Translations under genes and position numbers: made by a program
The notes under the pieces: generated by a model
What the model was told of the DNA's origin: nothing
The model's database searches: none
The model's input: only the letters and a program-made list of their open reading frames with translations
Origin: Yamagishiella unicocca
Taxonomy: Eukaryota > Chlorophyta > Chlorophyceae > Chlamydomonadales > Volvocaceae
DNA: 64,000 nucleotides
NCBI GenBank assembly: GCA_003116995.1
Contig: BDSL01000140.1
Location: 62,001 to 126,000 of the forward strand
Direction of reading: 5' to 3'
Shown: positions 35,275 through 56,800 of the stretch, one piece after another
How positions within the stretch are numbered: position 1 is the first letter of the stretch
How the letters are laid out: each line of letters starts with the position of its first letter

Positions 35275-38200
35275 ATGAACATCAACTTTAACTCTGTCAT
35301 TACCACCTTGGCCGCAAAGGCCAAGGCTTTGGCGCTGAATGTATCTGAGATAGAGGTCAGTATTTGCGACATTCCTGCTAAGGTTCACGATGGGGCCAAC
35401 GGGCGGTCGTTGCCGCTGACTTCAGCTGGGTTTGAGTCACTTGCTGTCGCCTCTTCACGCTGTAGCTGAAAGTTCTGGATGCAACAAACGAAGAAGCATG
35501 GGGTCCTCATGGCAAGGATATGCAAGGTGCGGATGCTTTTAGAGGGAGCTGATCGGGCTCGGCGTCTCTATTTACAGAGCTTGTTGTTTTGTTCAGAAAT
35601 CGCGCGGGCCGCGGAGGATCCAGAGAAGTACAACCTCATTATGAACGTCATAAGCGAGCGATTGCAAATGCGGGACGAAAACTGGAGGTTGTGCTACAAG
35701 GCGCTTTTGCTGCTGGAGTTCCTTGTCAAACACGGCCCATGGGTGAGCTCAAGGTTGTGTTGCGCCTAAGAATTGAGCGTAAGGGTTAGGACAGTAGGTG
35801 TAACCAGCTGGTGCTGTTGTGATTCAGCACGGAGGTTCGCCGGGGACTGCGTGAACTTGGTGTCATGGTCCCCGCTTGCCCCTACATTGGGGGCCATGAG
35901 AGTAAGGGAATATGGGTTCCAGAAGGGTTGGGTTTGTCGGCTGTCCAGAAGCCATACCCCAGTGAATTGCGTACGTATGGTCGTTGCACTTGCCCCGCTT
36001 CACCTCTCCGCTTCCACATGCCTTGACTGCAGCGTGTCGTCGATGAGCTGAACCGCAGCGTAACCTCCCTGGAGCGGCTCCGCGACGACTTCGAGTACAA
36101 GGACGCTCATGGCCGCGACCAGGTGCACCCCGTTGGCGCAGCGATTACTACTCCATAATGCCCCCCTAGCCACATGCCATGCCATGGAGCTGGCGGTGGC
36201 TCAGCCCTGCAAGCACGAGCGCACATTTTCCTACGGGTCATGGGAGTTTGGGCGTACCTGCGGAATACAAACACATAAGAGGCCATCGCTGGGGCCTCGC
36301 ATCACTGTTTTTCTTGTTTGGCCTAGCGTTTAGCTTTAAGGATGAAGGTACAGCCGGACAACTTTTCACAGCCTTGGGGTCGCGCTGAGGCAGGGTGTGG
36401 TTGCGGAGGTGCGAAGAGGCCGAGGACACACCTGGTTCGCGACCCACTTTCGAGCCATTTTACGGACTTATCCTGTATGCCATCACAGGGCATCAACGTG
36501 CGGCAGCGCGCAGGCGAGTTGGCGTCGCTGGTCAGCAACGTGGACCGCGTGCGGCAGGAGCGCGAAAAGGTGGGCAAGCGCAGCCACTGGCACGCTGCCG
36601 AGGTTGGGTTGCGCAGCTTGCAGCAGGGCAGGACAACCACAAGGCGATGAAGCTTTCCACCACCAGCAAAGTCAGACTGATAGGGGCAACTGGCGAGGTC
36701 ATATTCGCCCGACACAGCAGAGCCATTAGACCGCTGTGCACGTCAGTGGCTCCACGTGGCTCCACGATTATCAGCGGCAGGGTGCGACAGCGGATAGCGT
36801 CGCGCCGTTATCGAAACAGTCTGATACCTAGTGGTGTGTGTGTGTGTGGGTCGCAGGCATCCCGTAACGCCGGGAAGTACCGAGGACTCTCGTCAGCGGA
36901 CGCCCGTGGCGGGATCGGCAGCTTTGGCGGAGGCAGCGGCAGCAACTTCGGCAGCAGCGGGGGCGGCGGAGGCGGCTACGGATTCAGCGGCTTTGGCGGG
37001 GGCATACCCCTGGGCGCGGGGAGCAAGGCGCAACAGGTAGGTGGCGGGCGGCGTGACATTGGAGGGGTTCGGCCTTGCGCGCGGGTTCTCCCTCAGTTCG
37101 GGGCATGCAGCCCCGGAGTGAAGAATAGTACTATGCTATCGTGTTGGCGCGCACTGCCGCTGGCACGCGTTCCTTCCAGCTTCACATTAGCACAGATCAC
37201 CCAATCCTCTGCCGCACCCTCCCACGCCCTCGACAGGGCTTCGGCAACACGGAGAGCGTCCATATGCCCAGTGGACACAGCAACCGCTCCGGTTTCGGAA
37301 ACACTGCGGCGGCAGGATGCTTCGGACACACTGCGGCACCGGCGTCGGCGCCGCGTGTAGAGGGCGGCTTTCGATCCCTGGCCGCTGGCGCTGGAGAGGA
37401 GCCTGAGGATCCCTTTGAGGCGACTCGTAAGCGGATAGAACGTCTCAAGGCGGAGGGAGCGCTGCCGGAGGCAGCGCCTGGAGCGCCGCCCCCGGGTTTA
37501 CTGGATGTATCCTCTGCTGGTAGGTCGCACCCCACCCCGCAGAGCCCGCTGTTGCTGTTTAGGGTTACAGCTGTTGACGTTCGGCCGCGAACCTTCGATG
37601 TTGTGGGTCTTCTCGTCTTCCTCGTCATGTTCCTTTGTTGCCGGTCTGGCCAATGACACATGTTTTGGTTCTGTCCCCGCGCAGGCTCCAAGGCTCCCAA
37701 GAAGCTGTCGGAAATAAAAATCAACCCCGCCGTGGCTGCCACCTTTGCCAATATAAGCATCCCCGCTTCCAGCAGCACAGGCAGCCTGGGTGAGTCGGCG
37801 CAAGGCCCCATGCTACCTGAATCAGCGAACCAAGTTGCAGTGGAGTCTCTGAGCGTCCGGGAAGGAGGGTACTCCTCTATGTTGCTGCACCGTACTGCAT
37901 CGCCGCGCCGGGTTTCTCCTATGTCATTTCCACGGGTTTCCAAGCTGCCCCGTCGGATTGGATCGCCGCTGTGTCCTTCTCCGGCCCCCGTGCCCACCCA
38001 CCCGGTGCTCTCCCAACCCTGTTGCCCGCAGGAAAGCTCGCGCCGCCACCAGCCGCCGGCAACCTCATTGGCATGCAGCAGCAAGGAAGCGACAACTCGC
38101 TGGACTTGTTTTCGGACAGTTCGGACCCTCGGCCCTCCGTTCCCCAGCAGCAGGGCGGCGCCGCCGCCACGGATTCGGCGTGGGACGCAGCGTTCGGCAG

Positions 38201-39766
38201 CGCTGCGCCGTCTTCGGCGGCCGCTGACGACCCATTCGCCAGCTTCCCCAGCGCACCCGCCGCAGCGCCGGTAGCACTGGTGGCGCCTGTCGCCGCTGCC
38301 GTAAGTCTCGGGCAAGGATGAGGAAGGGGGCGCGGGCTCGGAACCAACGTTGGAACCAGGACCCTGCGGCACAAGCGTTGCGCCGTTCCCGCCGGCACAC
38401 GACGCATGCCATGGGGTCCTGCGCTGTTCAGTTAAAAAGCGGTTGCCTAGAGGGTATATCGAGAGTGCGAGAGGCAAACCCAGTGCATGGGGCTCTTTCG
38501 GTCCGCAGCGGGGCACGCACCATTTCACTTAAGTGTCTGCTGCTCTTGAGAAACGCCGATGCCCCTCTCGCCCCTGTTGGTGCGACCACGTGCCCCGCCC
38601 TTACTCTTCTCGCTGCCCTCGTCCGCACGCACTTGTTCGAGCAGGGACTTGAATCCCTCTTCGGCAGCGCACCCACAACCTCGTCGCAGCCGGCCGCCGC
38701 CAACGTCCGCGCGGCCCTACCCCTCGACGCCTTCTCCGAGCTAAGCGCCTCACCAGCCGCGGGTCCCCCAGCTGCTGCCGGCAACAGCACCACGTCAGCA
38801 GACCCATTCGCCGCCCTCGCCTCCTCCTCTTCCTCCTTCGCCTCCGCACCAACCTCAGCATCCGCCACGCCTATGTCGCGCCCCACGCCCGCCACCGCGG
38901 CAGACCCCTTTGCGGCTCTCTCAGCATACCGCGGCACCGCACCTCCGGTGGCGATGGCACCGCCAAGACCCGCGGCAGCGCCGCTGGCGTTTGACGCCTT
39001 CGGCGGCGCTCCGCCAGCAGCACGGACGCCCCAGCCCGCCGCCACCCAACACGCGGCCGCTGCCGACCCATTTGCAGCCCTGGCAAGCTCTTCCGCCGCT
39101 GCAGCCCCGCCGCCCGCTGCCAGGCCCTCGCAGCCACCGGCGATGACGTTTGACCCCTTTGCATCCGCGTCGACAGCGATGGCTCCGGCGACGGCGAAAC
39201 CCGCCGCTGCCGCGTTTGATGCGTTCGGAATGAGCGCGCCCCCAGCGCCGGCGCCAGCAGCGAACGCATTCGGCGATTTCTTCGGGACGAGCTCCGGCCA
39301 CAACGGTGGGTCCCGGTTTGGGGTTGGGCTAGTGCGGACTGCGCACGCGCGTGCTGTAAGGTTGCACGCCGCCCGCCCGACCCTCGCGAGAGGGAGGCGG
39401 GAAGGTGTGCGAAGCGGGGTATGGTGAGAAACCCGGGAAGCGGGGAAGGGCTTGTCTGCGCCGAGGATGCCATTTACTCATATCAATGGCGCGTCTCTAA
39501 CGCGCTCGTTCTCCGGTCTGCCACTCCGGCCATACCTTACACCGCCAACAGGCCAGTCTGCCCCCGCCGGGAGACCCGCCGCGGGAGACCTTTTTGCGGA
39601 GGCGCCCTCATTCGCGCCCTTCGCAGCGCCCGGGGCGGCCGGTGGGCCCGGCGTCGCGGCACCCGGAGGCGCGAATGGTTCAGCCATGGCTATGAACAAG
39701 GGTAGTGCCGCGCATGGCGCCTCAGGGCACAAGACTGCCGACCCCTTCGCGGGGCTCGGCTTCTAA
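35275..39766 (+). CDS. Epsin-like ENTH-domain clathrin adaptor
   Basis: Epsins bind phosphoinositides through the ENTH domain and clathrin and adaptors through a disordered tail, helping bud vesicles. Eleven exons join in phase: 35275-35355, 35466-35526, 35597-35742, 36033-36122, 36489-36569, 36857-37036, 37237-37519, 37685-37789, 38032-38300, 38645-39305, 39552-39766, giving 723 residues. Exons 1-5 (residues 1-153) are an ENTH domain: EIEVLKVLDATNEEAWGPHG after splicing resembles LKVREATSNDPWGP, followed by WRLCYKALLLLEFLVKHG and RDDFEYKDAHGRDQGINVRQ. The tail is Gly/Ser- then Ala/Pro-rich with seven DPF motifs, a LDLF clathrin-box-like motif (about 366-369) and FDAFG/FGDFFG blocks; the protein ends DPFAGLGF. 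No ubiquitin-interacting motif is obvious. The 3' half is duplicated at 58865-62633. Plant EPSIN1/2/3-type is the nearest class, the exact orthologue undecided. Confidence 0.92.
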
Positions 39767-40454
39767 AAGCGGCTCGGACGCTTGTTCCTAGGGTGTTTGT
39801 TGGTACGACTGGGCCGGACTGTAGGTAGAGGCAAGTGCAGGTTCCGATGGTCTAAAAAGGTATGCGACTGCGTAGGTCTGCATTCTTACGCGCGACGGTA
39901 GCGGCCAATGGCCTGAGACATCGCCGTTACGATAACGTAATGTCAGGGAGCGCTGTCGGGTTGCGTTTCTTCCGGCGTCAGCCGTCGGGACGCCGCTACC
40001 TCGAGTGAGAATAAGGGGGTTGGGGGCTTCCCGACAGGGCAGCCGGGTGTAGTGTGGGAGCTGGCTCCCAGCTGGTTTGCTGAAGGGGAACGAAACTACA
40101 TCCCCTCTGGGAAGAGTTGGCCGGAAAGGGTCCAGTAGCCGTGCGGATGTCGGTATTGCTGGTGAATTGGGGCTTGTTATCTGTACGTGCTGAGTGTTTG
40201 TGCAAGGGGCAAGATCCGAACAAACCCGGTCCAGCCGCCCCCATGCCTCCTTCGCGTCGCCCATCGGCGTCAGACGCAGAGGCGGTGCAGGTGTGCTTGC
40301 TGCACCCTGCACCCCCAACCGGTATGTGCCATGATGTATGCTTCATACTGACAAAGTACGGGCAGTAGTTTGTCCGCCACATGGCGAATCCAACTTTTGC
40401 TTCCTTTGCACACTCCCTGCGTCCGTAGGCTCGTGAGCTCAAACTGCAACCGGG

Positions 40455-40459
40455 TTACA
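40455..40459 (-). terminator. TGTAA poly(A) signal of the cysteine synthase-like gene
   Basis: TTACA on the plus strand (TGTAA on minus) lies 136 bp beyond the stop at 40595. The duplicate gene copy keeps it at 63321-63325, at the same distance, which supports its use. Confidence 0.55.
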
Positions 40460-40594
40460 TCCTGCCACTCTCCCACTCTCGAGAAAAGCTTAAGAGACCA
40501 GTCCCACACACTGCCTCCATCCTGACCCATATAGCTGCCTGCATGCCCTTTCCGCCGCACGGTAGCATCTGCTCGCAGGGGTGTACTTCGCACG

Positions 40595-43128
40595 TCAAGA
40601 CACGAAGTCCAGAGACCGCCCTGTGCAGCGCGGCGTAAGGCCCATCTGCGCCAGGTAGTCTGGGCAGTGGAATTTGGAAAGGTGGCGGTGGCCGCCGTCG
40701 CACAGCAGCGTCACGATGACGTGGCCGGGGCCCAGGGCGCGGGCCGCCTTGATGGCGCCCACGCAGTTCATGGCGGCGGAGGAGCCCACCCACAGGCCCT
40801 CGTTCCGCAGCAGGTACCCGGCCATCTCCACGGCCTCACGATCCGTGCCTGCGAGGCGTAGAAAGGCACAAGAACGTCATCGGCATGGCGGGAGGATCGG
40901 CGCCACGGCGGGCAACCTCGTCCCTGCATAAAGCAGCCGCGACCCCGTCTTAGGGCCGCAGGACTCGTCCCAGTCTCGCAACCAAAGACCCGGCCCATGA
41001 GTGCACAGCATGTGTCGGGCCACTCGCGCCCGCACCTCGGAATGCGTCGTCGATGAGCGCCTGGTTGAAGTTGGCGGTCAGGCGGTTGATGCCGATGCCC
41101 TCGGTGATGGTGTCGAACGGGTTTTTGAGGCGCTTCCCCTCGGCCTCCTCGTGAGTGTACATGACGCCGCGCTTCACCTGACAATGCGGTGCAGTGCAGG
41201 CGACCCTTGGCCAACACCGATACGTTCAGGGAGGCCCATAGAGGCAAGCAAGGGCTCTCACTGTGCGACCGCGTCAACGCATCTTCTCGAGACGGTGCGC
41301 ATATCGTGCGAGGAAGGGCCACCTCGCGTCGGCCCCCAGCATATGAAATTCCCCCTTCCGCCCACCCGACGTGCCGACCTGTGGGTTTCCTCTCAACCCA
41401 CCTTGTTGAACAGCGAGCTCCCCGGCGGGTCCACCAGGAACACCCGCACCCGAGAGTCTCGATGCTTGAGGCTGCGCGACACGCCCGCTATCGTGCCGCC
41501 CGTCCCGGCGCCGGACACGAACGCGTGGATCCGGCCGCCAGTCTGCCGCCATATCTCCTCCCCTGCACACCCCGCCACAGCAATCGAAGCGGCATCAGCA
41601 TCATGCAGCATCTTGGGGGATCGGGCAAACAGCACAGGAGCGCGCGTGGCTGGTACAGGCACCAATCGGGCCTCGGTTTACCGTATGCGAGGAGCGAGGA
41701 GAAAGACTTCCACTATTTTCATCACTGCCACCACTGCCGTACGCGGCCGCGCACCTGTCCGCAGGTGTGCCCGGTAGTTGGCCTCGTTTTCAAACTGGTC
41801 CGCGAACAGCGCTCCCGCCGTGGCGGCGGCGGTCCGTCGGGCCACGTTCACGGGATGGTCCGGGTGCACGATCGACACGGGCCGTACCCGCTGTACGGCG
41901 GCGCCGTACGCAACGATCATGCTGGCCTTCTCCACGGCGGCGTCGTCGGGCATGGTAATGGCGCAGCTGCAGCCGTGTGCCGCAGCCACCTGGTTTGGCA
42001 GTTGACGGTTGGCGGGGTGCAGTTGGTTACTAAGATGTGGGGGTTTTGGTTTTTAGTCGTTGTTATGGCTGCTTGGTTAATGACGGCACCAGCTGCCCGA
42101 AAGGGTCGCAACCATGCCGCAACCTTCCATTAAAAAAAAAAAAAATGAAAATGCATGTTCTTCACAGCCCCACCATTGCGAGGCTGACACCAGTGCTGCC
42201 CGCAGTGCCCTCCGTGATAAGGCCCCCTGGGCGCAGCCGCCCCGCCGCCAGCGCCTCTGTCACGATCTGCAGGGCGACTCGGTCCTTGACGCTGCCCCCC
42301 GGGTTTAGCATCTCTGCCTTGGCTAGAATCTGGTGCCCCGATGTGCAGTAGGGTGAGAGGTGGAAAGGCAGGGCGGGGTCCGTGAGGCGCGACAGCAAGT
42401 TGCTATTGCCAGAGTGGGCCCATATACGCAATAACTTGTCTAATGCTCCTGCTGGCAGTGGTATTGGTATTGCGTTCGTGTTGGCGGTTGCGAGTGCTCC
42501 TAGGTTGTTGTTCATGGTGGCCGTGCGGCCGGGTAAACGCGATGCGGATTGCGTTCGCAATTCCGCAGTGCCTCTGGGTGCGGATGCGGATGCGCTAGGT
42601 GCGTCCTAACAGCTGTCGGGACTTCGCAAGGGGCCAGCGGGTCCCTAAGCCGCCGTAGACCCCTATAATTCGTACCCCACCTTAAGGGTGCCGTCCATCA
42701 AGAGGCGCAAAGACCGAAACCCGAACGATGGTGCCCCAAAGCAAACCCTCGCCTCCCTTCGCCTCCCCTGAGGCCACGTCCTGCGCCTGTACTTCCAGCC
42801 CCTGGCGAGTGGGAGACTGCACGACTCGAGCACCTGCTCACCTGACAGCCCGTTTCCTCTGAGAGGCTGCCGATTCGAACGAGGGGCGTATTGCCGATAA
42901 GATCCAAGACGCCAGAGCGTATGCCATCGTCCTGACGCTTCCACAACGTGAAGTACAAGTAGCACAACTGCCATGGTGAGGGTTGTCAAGGAAGTTTGTA
43001 GTCTTAGGATCATAACAAGACGGCCTTCAAGTATAGCAATGATACACGGTTTTCAGTACCGTTGCTCCGGCACCAGCAGCTAACGCCAACGCCAGGCACG
43101 AGGTGAGTGACGCTGTGGGCGGCGGCAT
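40595..43128 (-). CDS. Cysteine-synthase-2-like PLP enzyme, membrane-anchored
   Basis: A fold-type II PLP enzyme related to fungal 'cysteine synthase 2' (yeast Mcy1/YGR012W, a mitochondrial outer-membrane protein). Seven exons on the minus strand join in phase: 43128-43048, 42967-42842, 42329-42174, 41989-41755, 41562-41402, 41177-41036, 40848-40595, giving 384 residues. Seen: RSGVLDLIGNTPLVRI, the PLP lysine in NPGGSVKDR (Lys84), the phosphate-type loop GTAGSTG (110-116), SGAGTGGT (216-223), ADQFENEANYRAH, TEGIGINRLTANF and CDGGHRHLSKF. These blocks fit this subfamily rather than OAS-TL or CBS. Exon 1 is less certain: it was chosen because the exon at 42967 has no ATG, and an upstream ATG gives a hydrophobic LALALAAGAGATVL anchor like fungal relatives. 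Substrate is not shown by sequence. It faces POLQ head to head. Confidence 0.85.
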
Positions 43129-43574
43129 GAAGTGAACTAGTTTCCTTTAGGAAATTAGATTCACAAATATCAACTCCTGTGTGAGCATTCTTCACTCCTC
43201 GGGCTGAGTTTGCATGAAGGGCAGGCAGCGCAGCACGGACTTTGTGATTCAATTTGCATATTATTCGGTATGTTACAACTACTTGTATAGAGTTATAATC
43301 CAAGGATACCGCTTGCTCCCTTTCGCTGAGTATGCATGACAGCATGAGGAGGAAGCGCAGCACGGGCGCAGCACGGAGCCGACAGCTGCACAGCTCCCTT
43401 GTTGATAATTTACAGGCTTGATTCATCATGCAAAGAAAGTAATTTTTGCACACTATTCGTGATTATCACTTCCAAGAAGGAAAGCAGTAAAAGTCGCCGA
43501 AGAACTCGTGCAATAATGGAACCCATTTATGATTGCTATATGCTGTCCCTTAGAGTGCAGAACAGATAGGTTGC
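43129..43574. promoter_or_regulatory. Shared promoter region, cysteine synthase-like / POLQ
   Basis: 446 bp between divergent start codons, AT-rich, including a run of imperfect AATAT/ATTTG sequence. A similar phrase (GGAAGCGCAGCACGG / GGCAGCGCAGCACGG) occurs at about 43351 and 43222. No named element recognised. Confidence 0.5.
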
Positions 43575-53537
<9,963 letters not shown>

Positions 53538-53858
53538 GTAAGCTGGCCCTGGTGTGCGGCGGGTTTGAGGGGCGGGGGTTACAATAAAAGAACCGGTAAC
53601 GCGACTGGGGCGGGGGGAGAATGTGAGCGTCGTGCACTGGGGACCATGCGATATCGGCAGGGGTGCAAGAGCGCGTTGGCACGCACTACGACCCCGCCAC
53701 CGCACCCGGCCACTCCTGCCCGCACTCCGCATCATCGCGCCTTCCCGCCATCACCCCGCGCATGCACGCACAAAAACCGAAAACCAACCCTGGCCCCAGC
53801 CCCTGCGCCGCCCACATACACTACCTCAGCCCGCGTCTCCCCTACCCCTCCCCACGCT
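53538..53858. other. POLQ intron remnant up to the satellite edge
   Basis: 321 bp between the last POLQ exon seen and the first satellite unit. It begins with a good GTAAGC donor. I searched all frames for the next conserved POLQ exon and found none. Composition is GC-rich with C-runs typical of introns here. Confidence 0.6.
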
Positions 53859-56800
53859 ACGAGGACGTCCGGGCCAATCGGCAAGCATCGGCTTCTCCCG
53901 CAACCTTCGATCGGCCTCGCTCTTGGGCACGCAGCTTAACGGTAGCAAGAACTAGGTGAAAGGAACGTCCCCACCGAAATTCGCCTCTCGGGATCGCCGC
54001 ACGAGGACGTCCGGGCCAATCGGCAAGCATCGGCTTCTCCGGCAACCTTCGATCGGCCTCGCTCTTGGGCACGCATCTTAACGGTAGCAAGAACTAGGTG
54101 AAAGGAACGTCCCCACCGAAATTCGCCTCTCGGGATCGCCGCACGAGGACGTCCGGGCCAATCGGCAAGCATCGGCTTCTCCGGCAACCTTCGATCGGCC
54201 TCGCTCTTGGGCACGCAGCTTAACGGTAGCATAAACTAGGTGAAAGGAATGTTCCCACCGAAATTCGCCTCTGGGGATCGCCGCACGAGGACGTCCGGGC
54301 CAATCGGCAAGCATCGGCTTCTCCGGCAACCTTCGATCGGCCTCGCTCTTGGGCACGCAGCTTAACGGTAGCAAGAACTAGGTGAAAGGAACGTCCCCAC
54401 CGAAATTCGCCTCTCGGGATCGCCGCACGAGGACGTCCGGGCCAATCGGCAAGCACCGGCTTCTCCGGCAACCTTCGATCGGCCTCGCTCTTGGGCACGC
54501 AGCTTAACGGTAGCAAGAACTAGGTGAAAGGAACGTCCCCACCGAAATTCGCCTCTGGGGATCGCCGCACGAGGACGTCCGGGCCAATCGGCAAGCATCG
54601 GCTTCTCCGGCAACCTTCGATCGGCCTCGCTCTTGGGCACGCAGCTTAACGGTAGCAAGAACTAGGTGAAAGGAACGTCCCCACCGAAATTCGCCTCTCG
54701 GGATCGCCGCACGAGGACGTCCGGGCCAATCGGCAAGCACCGGCTTCTCCGGCAACCTTCGATCGGCCTCGCTCTTGGGCACGCAGCTTAACGGTAGCAA
54801 GAACTAGGTGAAAGGAATGTCCCCACCGAAATTCGCCTCTGGGGATCGCCGCACGAGGACGTCCGGGCCAATCGGCAAGCATCGGCTTCTCCGGCAACCT
54901 TCGATCGGCCTCGCTCTTGGGCACGCATCTTAACGGTAGCAAGAACTAGGTGAAAGGAACGTCCCCACCGAAATTCGCCTCTCGGGATCGCCGCACGAGG
55001 ACGTCCGGGCCAATCGGCAAGCATCGGCTTCTCCGGCAACCTTCGATCGGCCTCGCTCTTGGGCACGCAGCTTAACGGTAGCAAGAACTAGGTGAAAGGA
55101 ACGTCCCCACCGAAATTCGCCTCTCGGGATCGCCGCACGAGGACGTCCGGGCCAATCGGCAAGCACCGGCTTCTCCGGCAACCTTCGATCGGCCTCGCTC
55201 TTGGGCACGCAGCTTAACGGTAGCAAGAACTAGGTGAAAGGAACGTCCCCACCGAAATTCGCCTCTCGGGATCGCCGCACGAGGACGTCCGGGCCAATCG
55301 GCAAGCATCGGCTTCTCCGGCAACCTTCGATCGGCCTCGCTCTTGGGCACGCAGCTTAACGGTAGCAAGAACTAGGTGAAAGGAACGTCCCCACCGAAAT
55401 TCGCCTCTCGGGATCGCCGCACGAGGACGTCCGGGCCAATCGGCAAGCATCGGCTTCTCCGGCAACCTTCGATCGGCCTCGCTCTTGGGCACGCAGCTTA
55501 ACGGTAGCAAGAACTAGGTGAAAGGAATGTCCCCACCGAAATTCGCCTCTGGGATCGCCGCACGAGGACGTCCGGGCCAATCGGCAAGCATCGGCTTCTC
55601 CGGCAACCTTCGATCGGCCTCGCTCTTGGGCACGCAGCTTAACGGTAGCAAGAACTAGGTGAAAGGAACGTCCCCACCGAAATTCGCCTCTCGGGATCGC
55701 CGCACGAGGACGTCCGGGCCAATCGGCAAGCATCGGCTTCTCCGGCAACCTTCGATCGGCCTCGCTCTTGGGCACGCAGCTTAACGGTAGCAAGAACTAG
55801 GTGAAAGGAACGTCCCCACCGAAATTCGCCTCTCGGGATCGCCGCACGAGGACGTCCGGGCCAATCGGCAAGCATCGGCTTCTCCGGCAACCTTCGATCG
55901 GCCTCGCTCTTGGGCACGCAGCTTAACGGTAGCAAGAACTAGGTGAAAGGAACGTCCCCACCGAAATTCGCCTCTCGGGATCGCCGCACGAGGACGTCCG
56001 GGCCAATCGGCAAGCATCGGCTTCTCCGGCAACCTTCGATCGGCCTCGCTCTTGGGCACGCAGCTTAACGGTAGCAAGAACTAGGTGAAAGGAACGTCCC
56101 CACCGAAATTCGCCTCTCGGGATCGCCGCACGAGGACGTCCGGGCCAATCGGCAAGCATCGGCTTCTCCGGCAACCTTCGATCGGCCTCGCTCTTGGGCA
56201 CGCAGCTTAACGGTAGCAAGAACTAGGTGAAAGGAACGTCCCCACCGAAATTCGCCTCTCGGGATCGCCGCACGAGGACGTCCGGGCCAATCGGCAAGCA
56301 TCGGCTTCTCCGGCAACCTTCGATCGGCCTCGCTCTTGGGCACGCAGCTTAACGGTAGCAAGAACTAGGTGAAAGGAACGTCCCCACCGAAATTCGCCTC
56401 TCGGGATCGCCGCACGAGGACGTCCGGGCCAATCGGCAAGCATCGGCTTCTCCGGCAACCTTCGATCGGCCTCGCTCTTGGGCACGCAGCTTAACGGTAG
56501 CAAGAACTAGGTGAAAGGAACGTCCCCACCGAAATTCGCCTCTCGGGATCGCCGCACGAGGACGTCCGGGCCAATCGGCAAGCATCGGCTTCTCCGGCAA
56601 CCTTCGATCGGCCTCGCTCTTGGGCACGCAGCTTAACGGTAGCAAGAACTAGGTGAAAGGAACGTCCCCACCGAAATTCGCCTCTCGGGATCGCCGCACG
56701 AGGACGTCCGGGCCAATCGGCAAGCATCGGCTTCTCCGGCAACCTTCGATCGGCCTCGCTCTTGGGCACGCAGCTTAACGGTAGCAAGAACTAGGTGAAA

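Noticed and set aside
42132..42144. A13 run as a retroposed poly(A) tail
   Set aside because: It lies in a cysteine synthase intron with no adjacent processed-gene sequence or target-site duplication.
42698..42967. Cysteine synthase start at 42967
   Set aside because: That codon is TTG and the frame has no ATG in this exon. An upstream exon with ATG at 43128 gives the membrane anchor expected for the family.
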